DNA from: Agapetus fuscipes
Lineage: Eukaryota; Arthropoda; Insecta; Trichoptera; Glossosomatidae
Direction: 5' to 3'
DNA: 64,000 nt
NCBI GenBank assembly: GCA_951799405.1
Contig: OX637345.1
Span: 11,966,001-12,030,000, forward strand
Below the pieces are notes generated by a model that saw nothing but the letters and a program-made list of their open reading frames with translations, did not search any database and was not told where the DNA came from. This document shows, piece by piece, positions 35,341-47,500 of this stretch. How positions within the stretch are numbered: position 1 is the first letter of the stretch; every line of letters begins with the position of its first letter. The position numbers were made by a program, and so were the translations under genes.

Positions 35341-35501
35341 TCAGGCTCCGATGTCCATGTCGGTGTCGGAGAAGCAGTCGCTGATGTGGGAGGAGCGCCC
35401 CCGCAGCATTCCTGAAGGAGGACCCAGCAAGCCTGAAGTGCTGAGCAGGCCCAGGCCCAGGGAGTGCGGAGAGGGGTCGCCCAGCAACGGGTTACCTCCA
35501 C
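35341..35501 (-). CDS. Mitf: Mitf exon 13 (stop codon)
   Basis: The last exon encodes [18 protein letters not shown]... and the terminal [17 protein letters not shown], then TGA at 35343-35341. Acceptor TTTGCAG (35503-35502). The Ser-rich tail is positioned like the regulatory C-terminal serines of vertebrate MITF but is not alignable. Confidence 0.85.
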
Positions 35502-38500
35502 CTGCAAACATAAATAGGTTACACATAAATTATGTGCGGTGAAACGCTTTGCCACAGTTTCGGACATCAGGCACATACAACATGTAACTCTCCAACAGAG
35601 TGGCACTGTCTTATTACCTGTGGAGCTATCGATGTTGAGCATATGGTTGTCCTCAGCTAAGATAGAAGCCATCGTGGGCTGCTCCTCGTCAACCAGGCAG
35701 ACACCAAGTCTACTGGAGGGAGAAGAGCACAGCATGGGATCCCCTGGAACATAAAACCATCACAGTCAACAAGATGGTAAAAGAAAGAACCCTGAATTTC
35801 TACCCACATTATAAATATTTCAAACCAAAGACGATAAAATGAGAAGTCAAAGTACAATCAAATAACTCGTCTCCTGCAAAAATTATACAGTAACTATAAT
35901 GTTACGAATATGTATGTGTAGTTGTCTTTGTCTGTGTGAGTATAAACTATATATAATATATAACTTATAAAATAATCTCTGTGAAGTCTTTTTAGAAATA
36001 AATATGATAATATTGGGAGGCATATCGCACGTTTAATAATAAAGAGCAATAACTCAAAAAACAAGAATGTTGGGAAATCACGTTTGAAGTTCAGACAACC
36101 AGTACAACTTGTATGGGATGAAAAAGGCGGCTGATGTTTTATCTCGGTCATATTCGTCCAAATTGAACGGCTGTCGCATTCTACCTATTCTTCTCGCATT
36201 GTTCTTGCGTTTTATTACAAAATCTCGATTTTCCGAATTTTCGAGTTATTGCTCTTTATTATTAAGCGTGCGATATGTAAGAACTGGTTCAATGAATGTT
36301 TTCCATTGATATGACCCTCTTATTTAATAAACAGGTGCGAGAAAAATTTAGATTTTGAAGGAAAGGTTCTTATAAGAATTTGTATTTGTTTGAGATTGCT
36401 CGAGTGTTGCAGAATTCTTGCATATTTTTGTATTACTTATTTTTTAAATTTAAAAACTATACTTGGCCTTACATTTTGTAAGCTTACATCCTCTCGATGT
36501 AATTATGTACGCCGTTGTTGTTTTTCATATAAAAAAAAAATGTTCTGGCAAAATCTAGCAAGTATCTATTTTTCATTTTTCAAGAATGATCTTCATTCTT
36601 CTATAAAATAAGGACCAAAACCCTCTGTGGCTGGAGAAATTAACCGACCGTTGCATGGGCGTACCCAGCTGCCCCCCCCTGGAAGAGAAAAATTGACCTA
36701 AATAATCCAAAATTGTCATGAAATTGTTGTTTTATTTTATTTTAGTAATTGCAATTACTAAAATTACCATTATTCGATCATTTCTTGCCCCCCCCTAGAG
36801 GAAATTGCGTGCCTACCCCCGCCGTTGGCGATATATTTTGGTGACGATAATCTTCACTTTTCCAAACCTGCCTTGCCCTAGATTTGATCCTGGGTACGCC
36901 CATGGACCGTTGTATTGTGCAAGTGTAAAGTGACTCCGTATATGAACCGAATCTGAAATAAATTGCGTAAAATAAATCCCCGCAAATGTAACAATAACAT
37001 AGCTTATAATGAGCATAATAATTGTAAATTATTCTTTTCACATAAACAAGAGAAGAAAAAGATAAAAAAGAAAGAAACTAGGGTCAAAACCCGGAAGAAC
37101 AATATCAAGCAGAAAGATTTTAATTATTTTTGGAATTCTCTTTTTTACAGAATTACCCCAAAGCGTCCTACCAATTTATGTGTAATATGGTTCATACAAG
37201 AGACTCCAAGCATGTAATACTGACCTTGCACCGGGTTGTGGGCATCGTCCTCCATCAGGTCCTCTATTTGCGTGAGGCTGAGCACCGTGGTGGAGTCGGG
37301 GGCCGAGTGGTCGTCTCCTGAGATCATCATGGCGGGGGTGGGAGACATGGACAACTGGAAGAGATATGAACACTCACGTTACCTGGTGGAATATTCATTT
37401 AGATGTTTGCTGATCATGGTCGAAGTAAGCATGATAAAGCTTCATTGTTGTTATCCAGGATGATAATATATCAATAGATGAATATATGCTTTATAGTAGA
37501 GTGGATAGAAAAAAGTGAACAATCTCATCAATAATTTCTTAAAATCTTAATCAATCGAGCCAAACTTGGCTCCACCATGTGCGAAAGGAGAAAAAAGAAT
37601 GAATGAGTGTTGTTTCTAGATTTAATAAGCGCTTGAGCAAATTGATCCCAGGCAAATCTGCCCAATGCGGCAGACCATCAGGAAACACCTCACTACCGGA
37701 ATGTCTTTCTTATCATCTTCTTTAATTGTTTCTCCCTGTTGAACACGCGTGACTTGGAATGCAGCCGAAGAGACAAGACACGTCCCTTCGCTCTCGAGAA
37801 TGAACAAGCACTGATGCACTGACACTTGATACAGTTTTACTGTCACAAGGTGAGGGATAAGGTTAGACAGGGCTAATAAGAAATTAAACACCTATTACCA
37901 TAGACGAAAATACCTTCTAACAATTCGTCATTTATATAAAGCACTATGGTGATTGATGATAATGATCATAGTTCCCTGTACCAACATTGCTCACAGCGCC
38001 TGAGTAAAAGGCGATCTTTATTATTATGGCAAGGACTGTGAGCGCGTGGAATTTTTGCAGCATTTAAGCTGCTCTTATTGACAACATTAGCACCCTTTAA
38101 AGAGTACTCTGCTATGTAATAACTATTCACTGTAAGATTAACCTTAATCGGATGCTCCAGATAGCTAGCAGGCAGAGACGGCAGACCCTGAGGGGCCTCC
38201 AAGGTGAGACAGCCCAAGCTGGGCGCCGACAGGTACTGCTGATGATGGTGATGAGGCTCTAGGGGGGGCGGGGCGGCGTGGGGGGGCGCGTGCAGGTGGG
38301 AGGGACTCACAGAGACAGGCTGGAAACACAAACAATCAAAATTAACCTATAATATAGCTTCCCAAGGTTATTTCAAGGTGATATTTTGACCTTGTGATGA
38401 CCTACTTTGACCTTTGAAGGCTATATTTTACACCACATCAATTTTTAATAGTTTCAGGAGCCTACAATTTGAAACTTTGACTCAGCGACGCAGCCAATGG

Positions 38501-41500
38501 CGCAGGGTGTTAAATATTGCAATAGAGCTTAAAAATACATGTATCTAAAGATTTTGTAGGGTTTGTGTATTCACACAGTGAAAATTCATTTTTTTAAAAT
38601 AAAGCTATTTTTTGTTTAACGTAGTTTATTTTCACAATAATATTTAATATCTCGAGTACTTTCGACCTTCAATATTCAGGCCATTATCAAGAGTGATGTA
38701 TAAAAAATTAAAATTATTAAGAACAAACCATAGATCAAAATTATATAAATTCAAATAAATAGGTAGGTATAGGTACAATAAATATGAACTTAATTAAAAT
38801 TAAATACAACAGTCAAAAATTAAAAGAAAGAAAACATAAAATAATATATAATAATTACAATAAATTAATTCAAACATCTGAGGGTCAAAAAATAAATAAA
38901 ATAAAATAAAATATTTAAAGCACAAATAAAATTATTGAGTCAACACAAAAAGACAAATAACAATAATAACAACAAAATGACAAAGAATAAAACCAAAATT
39001 AAGGGGATTGGGTTATGGTAGATTGCGATTGATTACTAAATGCCCTAGAAACAATTAAAATTCATAAATGTAAGCAGAATGGCCCTATTGTAAATATTCA
39101 AATCCCTCTAGCTTCCCCCCTGCTCATTGCTCCTCTCCGCAATCTACCATAACCCAATCCCCTTAATTTTGGTTTTATTCTTTGTCATTTTGTTGTTATT
39201 ATTGTTATTTGTCTTTTTGTGTTGACTCAATAATTTTATTTGTGCTTTAAATATTTTATTTTATTTTATTTATTTTTTGACCCTCAGATGTTTGAATTAA
39301 TTTATTGTAATTATTATATATTATTTTATGTTTTCTTTCTTTTAATTTTTGACTGTTGTATTTAATTTTAATTAAGTTCATATTTATTGTACCTATACCT
39401 ACCTATTTATTTGAATTTATATAATTTTGATCTATGGTTTGTTCTTAATAATTTTAATTTTTTATACATCACTCTTGATAATGGCCTGAATATTGAAGGT
39501 CGAAAGTACTCGAGATATTAAATATTATTGTGAAAATAAACTACGTTAAACAAAAAATAGCTTTATTTTATGTATCTAAAGGTTGGCAGCAATGAAACTT
39601 GAGAGGAAATAAAATTATCTATCTAAATCAGAAGAATCATAACTAAAATCAAACCAAACTAAATGAAATAATAACGCAGGGTTATTAAATTGAGGAATTG
39701 CTATTACAAAAGTAAAATAAGTACCTAAAATAATGCCAATTTTTATAATATACTTACAGCGGAATATGGTGGGTGTGGGCTCTCTGCCGTGTGATGATGA
39801 TGATGATGAGAATCAGGCTGTGTCGTCTGGTGATGTGGATGATTGTCTGCCTGTGACGGCTGCCACACAAACTCACTGACGGGCAAACCATGGCGCCGTG
39901 CCTGCTGCTCCAGCTCCTGCAATCATATGGTGGTGGATTGTCATACATTGTGAGTGTAGAACTGGAGAAGAAGGGCGTCATACAAACAGTGGTTGATGAA
40001 GGAGGTCAGGACACACACAGGGCAAGGTGTCTGTACGGAGTGGTGGTGGATTGTCATGTGTAATGACATCTAACAATTACTGTTAATTCTGTATAAGATT
40101 GAGTTAGATCTCATAGATTTTAAGAGAAATATATTGTTTTAGTTACCTTTATCCTAAACAGTAGTTTCTTATTATTAATTTCAACTTGTTTTCTTCTGTG
40201 CTCGTTCTGCTTCATTTTATTTATTTCATCCCTGAAACAAAGTAAACATCACATCAGTAGTCATTCCGAACATTTTATTTATTTCATCCCTGAAACAAAG
40301 TAAACATCACATCAGTAGTCATTCAGAACAATCAGGAGATTCCTAGCATTGGGAGGCTAAGATTATGGAGGGAAGATGTGGTGAGGAGAGATCCCACAAC
40401 TTCAAGTTGGAGGACAACTACAAGGGTAAAGGAAGGTTGTGGGTTTAAATCCCGGCAGAGCACAAAAAAACATGTTTTCAAATATGCTCTTCGCTGGCTT
40501 ATAAAATTCATTACCCTTTACCAAAGACCGGTCACCAAAGGTCCATCCAGCCTTACAGCAACTGGGTATTTCTTGAGCATCGGCACTTTCTGTAGCAACG
40601 ACTAAGCTCGCAGAGGGCTTTTGTGATGTGACACACACAAAAACAGCGCTCATTAAATAAATCATCCTAATATTATTATTATTTATAAAGCCAGTATGGG
40701 TTTTTTAGATTAGGTAATGCATCTTTTTTCCTATTTTCTATGAGAGAAAACACTTAAAATAAATGAAACTCCTGTACTTTTCCATGAGCATTGCCTTACA
40801 AGTAATAAGTTTACTTACAATGAGAAGTTACACCTGATAAAAGGTTTAATCTACGATTTCTCAAATCAGTGAATAAACACTTCTTCAGTTTTACCTTCGA
40901 GGTGGCGATTTATTCTTTTGTTTGACTGCTGTACGCCTAAATTGTATCTGGTTTTCTCAAATTCAATAATTAAAAAAAAAATCTCAACAAGATTGGAAGG
41001 TAGGTACTTTTTTTTTTACCTCTCGTTTATAACGAGAAACGGCTATTAGGAGCAAAACTGGTTGTTCCCTTTGTACTCGCTATAGCCGAGTTAGACTGTA
41101 TGGGACTCACTTCAGGCACTTGATGTAGTCCACGCTGCTCTTGAGGATGGTGCCCTTGTTGGGCCGCGCGTCTCTCACCACCTCGTAGAAGGGGTCGTTG
41201 GTCTTGGGCAGCAGAGTTCCTAACTCCTTGATGCGGTCATTTATGTTGAAGCGCCTTCGTCTTTCAACTGTCGACAGAAACAATCAAAATCAATGCAAAT
41301 TAATTTTCAAGGTTAATTACACTTATTGGATATTATGTAGATGAACCGTTATGGAAGAACTTACTTTATTGTACGTCGTGCTTTCCTTGAAAGAAATTCC
41401 TTGACTTACTGGTTGGTATGAGGCTGACCACCCATGCTGTAAAAAATGGTTCACTTTGCCAATGTCAACTCTGTTTGGAAGGTCGGCAAGCATTGTATGG

Positions 41501-44500
41501 CTTATATGGCCAATGTCACCCCTATTTCAGGGAAATTGTTCACTTTGCCAATGCCACCCCTGTTTACGGGAAGGTCGGCAAGAGTTACAGGGCTTATATT
41601 TATTTTAGATTGGGTTTTTATGTTGTAAATCCAGATGTGCTTTATTGTGAATTAACACGTGTCTGATTGTGGGAATGCAAAAAGTGAAATCATTTTTCAC
41701 ACCTATTTTTTATTCTTTTTGACATCTGCTCCACATGACGACAAAATTATTTGGTCACATCTCAATCTAACATTGACTTACTCATGTTGTGATTGTCCTT
41801 CTTTTGTCTATCCTTTTGCAGGGCATGTATGTCTGCGTCAGTGGCGGGTAGCGTCTCCTGTTTGACATCTGCGTCACACGACAAAGCCAATCCGGAACTC
41901 CCTGCCGTCTCTCGACTCTCCAGTGACATGATGTCATCCAGAAGCTCATCCGTCTACAAAAAACAACATTTTCATCAGAGTTTTAGGCTTACACGGCCGG
42001 CTAATGATGCTGGAGTGATGCTTTCCAGGATCTGTTGCCGTGGTCTGTGGGAGCTGAAGCTTCCGGACGTTTCGCCCATTTCTACGATGGGCTTCTTCAG
42101 CGTGAAGTATGATGATGATGGCATAGTTCTCATCAAGATCATCATCATGAAGAAGCCCATCGTAGAAATGGGCGAAACGTCCGGAAGCTCCAGCTCCCAC
42201 AGACCACGGCAACAGATCCCGGAAAACATCACTCCAGCAACATTTTCATCATTAATCTTTTTGCTTCTGAATATTCTGCCTATATGAATATGAAATTGAT
42301 AAATTTAAAGGAAAAAGGTGCATTATTTTAAGATATTATGGAATGTGTTATACTTTTTTATTGGGTGTTGAAACACAAAATGGATTTGGACAGACTGGCC
42401 TTTGTATGACTACACCACTGCAATGTTTGACAGGACTGAGACAAATGTGGGCTATAGTATGCATCAATGTAGTAATTTAGTTTCTGCTCCTCTATGTTAT
42501 TACTCAATGGTCTTACCTCAGAGTTGCTGGTGGTCCCGGAGCAGAGTCCGGGACTGAAGATTCCGGAGCCAGAGGTGAAGGCGTCATAGTCGGGGCTCGG
42601 GGCTGTCAGGAGGTCTGGAGCACTCAGCACCGATGTGCTGGCACACTCTGAGGATAACTGCAAATACAACAGATGACTTCTAAGGGCCTGTTGCACCAAC
42701 CTCCAATGAATATTTGATTTTGACACATCAAATTTGATTGCTTAATTCTGGTAAGGACCTCGGTTGAATATTTCTCGGAAGTGGATAATAATATGATGGA
42801 ATTTGAACAGAAAAGATGATGTACATCAGCTGATTTACATATATGCAAGCAAATTTTAAATTTGATGGGAGAAATCACACTTAATTTTGATTTTTGTCTG
42901 ATAGGCTTTGGTGCAACAGGCCCTAAGCATTTTCATAGTATTTACTTTATTGAATATCGGATAGGTTGGTGTGAGGCTGACCACCCATACTGTAAACAAT
43001 GGTTCACTTTGCCAATGTCACCCCTTATTCAGGGAAGGTCGGTAAAAGTTGCAGGGTGTATGTTCATTTGAGGTTTGGATTTTAATTTGTCAGTTCACAT
43101 GCAGCATTTGCATGCGCAAACATACACGTGCCTGTCTGTGGGTGTGGATTTAATACTAATTTTAAATGTTAATATATTTCTTTGCAGCTTTGATTATAGA
43201 TTACAGATTATAGAAGCTAGAATTTCAGTGATCTTAAAAATTCAATCCAAGGTCTTGAGAATAGAAATAAGTTTTGATTCCTTGGATCTCAAATTAGCAA
43301 TGAAAGAACTTGCAAAGGAGAGATTAGAAGTTGTATCGCCATTGCCAAAAGTGCCAAGTCTAAGCTGGACAAAATATGGAAAGACTGGGGTGTGAGTAAC
43401 AGCACCAAGATACCAGTGGCGAAGAGTGTCATACAAGCCGGTTTCCATCGGTTTCCCATTTAAAATGAGGCAGAAATGATAATAAAGTAGACTGCATGAT
43501 TTCAATGGGGGAAAGATACGTATTGTTTCTATGGTTTTGAATTTTTTTTTTTTACTTTGTGTCTATATTTTTTAACTACTTTGTCACATCATTTTAAAAG
43601 GGAAGCCGATGGGAACCGGCTTGTATGGCCCGCTTTGCCACTGCAAGATACAGCTTGTCAGGAGTCTGGTCCACTCTATTATTCTATTCTGCTGAAACAT
43701 GGACCATAAAAGCAGCAAAAGGAAAAAAAAAGATGCATTCCAAATGAAGTGCTAGAATGGAATGTTCCAAGTCCCACGGACGGCTAGATGAGTCCATGCG
43801 TCGAAAGCTGCGCTTCGATGGCTTGCCTCTGGCCAGAGTCTGTGCACGATTCTTCAGTTCTTCAGGCACGTTGTCCGTGGCAATGCGGACATCCCTGTTG
43901 TGATCAGTAGCTTGGAAAGCATACATTTATCTAATAGCAGATCAAGTGAAGAACGCAGCAAACACTTTGGTGGTTGGAGGGCTGCGGGCAACGCGGTCAA
44001 GGAAGAACTGGAGAAGAGTGATTGCTCACAAAAGTCAGGAGGAAGAAACAGACTGGTGTGTGTAAAGAGGGCATGCATTGCTTATGAATTATTATGGTTA
44101 TGTTTGTTTACAAGAGATGATTTGATAGCTCTGCATGGCAGGGAGTTGAGTCGTTTTAGAGTTGTCCTTGTGATAATGCACTAAAAACTTTCGTTAGATG
44201 TTTCTATACTTATTCTTTTTGTGTCTTTGTTTTACATCACAGAAGTAGCATAAAAACTAGTGTTATTTCGATTACTCGTAGTATAGTAGTCAGTAGTTTA
44301 CCTGTCTGGGCTGGAATGACTCGCTGAGGTACTGCCTCACTTGACTCCGCTGCTTCTCTATGACGTGGTAGCGAGTCGGGTTGTCCAGCATAGTCCGCAC
44401 CTGAAACACAATCGGCACATCCTTAAAAAAAGTCACACTAATAGTAGAAACTTATGAATGAAGCTATTGTATCAAATTTGTACATCTTTGTCTAATGAAC

Positions 44501-47500
44501 TGTTCTATTGAAAAACATGATGTAGCTATTTGTATGCACATAATCTTTTTCTTCGTCCTCTTCCTTGCGCTCTATGGAAAGTGGAATCAGACATTTGTCA
44601 ATGAACCTTTGCACAAGTCTGCTACAATGTTTGGTGAGCGTGCTTTTACAGTGGCCGCTTCAAGGGCATGGAACTGACTGCCACATGTGGTTCGAGAGAT
44701 CGCTGACAGCTCACTTCAAGAGAAGTTTCAAAACTGATCTGTTCAACAAATCTTTTGGGGCGCCCTTGGACGGACAATATCACAAAACGGCCCCAATCAA
44801 AAAAGTTAACTGATTCATCATCAATCAACCTCAGCCTTTCTCAGTCCATTACTGGAGTTAGACCTACTCCCATCTTTTTCATGCATTTCGATCGGCTGAT
44901 TTGCTTGTTTTTCTTTTAATTCAACACTTTGATGTTCAGTTGAAGGGAGTTGCCAATAGAGACCATTGAGAGGCAAGTTAGTGTCTACATACTGGTCCGC
45001 ATGGACTATTATACATATTTCATAGCTACACTCCAGGTAAGCTGTTCCCTATGATGGGGAATGGCTTGCCCAATCCACCACATTGAGGACATACTGTTTA
45101 GGAGTTACAGATTTCACTGCGTTGTCGTGATGGGGGGAAACTTGGTGATCTATCTCAATAAAGACACATTAATCTTCATCTAATCTAGAGTATATGAGAG
45201 CATACCTCTGCATAGCATAAGTCCAGTTTTTTTCAATATAAAATTGAGACTACCAATGGTATAAGAAAGTTACCTGCAAGACTTGCGGCGGTAGATCCAC
45301 AGCATGATGAGTGGAGGGGGCGGGAATAGGAAGAACTTCTGGTCTGCGCGGCTTGCTGTTCAGTTGGGACTGCACCTGCAGCTGGAACATACAAGAAAAT
45401 CTGGTCAGCAACGTAACACACACCTTCTATTATCAATTCTTAAAAAAATCACTGTATTTGTAGGTCATTTGGGAACTGTAATAAAGTACTTATAGCCTAG
45501 AGACATTCAATATGTGGATTTGACCAAGACATCATGGGTTGAAAGGAAGTCCAATGAAGAGGTGTTTATCTGTAGGGACTCTCTCCGGCAGTGCTCCTGA
45601 GCATGCTCCCTCATCAGCTGCTGCTTCAGCTGGGTGCGGGATGTGGGCGTCAAGGTCTTGAACGTGGATAAGGTGTTTACCTGTAGGGACTCTCTCCGGC
45701 ACTGCTCCTGAGCATGCTCCCTCATCAGCTGCTGCTTCAGCTGGGTGCGGGATGTGGGCGTCAAGGTCTTGAACGTGGATAAGGTGTTTACCTGTAGGGA
45801 CTCTCTCCGGCACTGCTCCTGAGCATGCTCCCTCATCAGCTGCTGCTTCAGCTGGGTGCGGGATGTGGGCGTCAAGGTCTTGAATGTGGGTGGACTGAAA
45901 CAAGAAACAAAAATGCCTTATTAGTGAAGATCCTCAAGTAATGGAAAAGAGCTGTAGATCTGAACCAGGTAACATCCGATAGAGAGTTCAAATGAATTAT
46001 CATAAAAGTCAAATCTCTGCATTTCAGGAAGAGCTTAACAGCTTCTATACACTTTTTATCCACGGACCATTTCATCATCCATTTTTTCTGAATGCCCAAA
46101 ACATTATAGTATCATATTCTTTCACAGCTTTTATTTAGTATCCTCTTCAAACATGCATTCTTTCTTTACCCATTCATACATAACTCTATACTTCCATTTA
46201 TAAATTAGTTTTAAATGCCCAAGCCATCACATTTTTTCATATCAACTTGCATTCTTTTATCACCCATTCATTCAAAACCCAACATTTCATCAATCTGATA
46301 CCTTTTTAGCTTCAGATTCACATTCTCTTCCAACTTGCATTCATTCTTCACCCATTCCTTCAAAAAGTATTTCATCAATCTCATTCTTTCTTAGCCTTAC
46401 TTTCACACCCTTTTCTAACTTGCATTCATTATTCACCCATTCATTCATAATTCAAAATTTCATCAATCTCATTTTTTCATAGATTTTCTTTTACATCCTC
46501 TTTCAACATGCACTCTTTTTCACCAGTTCATTCATAACTCTGCATTTCATCAATCACATTATTTTTAGTTTTACTTTCACACGCTCTTCCAACTTGCATT
46601 CTCTATTCACCCAAGTTTATTGGTATTTATATTATATATTTATATTATATTATATTATTTATTGGTATTTATATGGTAAGTTTATTCTTTTAACACTTTT
46701 TTTCATTCTTCCATAGGAGATATGTAGGTACTATTTATTTATGGAAAAATGTTAGGTATTTCTATGTTGCACAAATGTAGTTATATCATAAAATTATACT
46801 TATAACCTTGTATGAAGTATATAACGTATGTTTACACATAGTCCTATGGAATCAAAAGCAGCAATCTAGGATATTTTCGCAAATGAGATAAATGTATGCA
46901 AATGATGAGAACGTGATTTTCCGTGTTTCCATGAATTTAACTTATTTGTAAAAAAAAAATACTACATTGCTGCCTTTGATTCTATACGACTCATATGTGA
47001 TAATATAACATGTCAAATTATGCCAATCATAAACGTGTACTATGGGAGTAAACAAAACAGAGGAACTGTCGTATCCGGTGTCTGGTTAAAGCAGATAGAT
47101 GTTCAAACTGAAACGTTTTTTTATGTAAAAATTATATCTTTCTGATGATAATGGAGTCAGTACATTTAAATCGGAGAAAAAGTGTAACGTCACTAGGCCG
47201 GATTGCTAGGCACTGGAGATTGGTTGCTTACGATATTATTCCAGAATTAGACTAAATGATCTGTCCAAAATACAGAGGAAATTTGAAAGGAATAAGAGGA
47301 CAATGAAGATCGAATATAGTCCAGCATGATCACATTGAAAATGAATGATAAAGGTGTTGGATATGAATGAATTAAAAGAAGCATGCAAGAATAAGAAGAA
47401 GTTGGGGTAACTTTCAGAGGCTCTGGCCACCCCTATCGTAATGGCGACAGAGTTGACATCCATAGAAAATGGTACACTAGAGGCAGGACATTCCTACATA

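Noticed and set aside
35285..35542. Plus-strand frame over Mitf exon 13
   Set aside because: Shadow of the minus-strand exon, whose splice sites and stop fit the Mitf model.
45532..45903. Overlapping frame through the Mitf triplication ([20 protein letters not shown])
   Set aside because: It is the +1 frame of the 111-bp repeat. The other frame matches the MiT/TFE motif and fits the splice phases.
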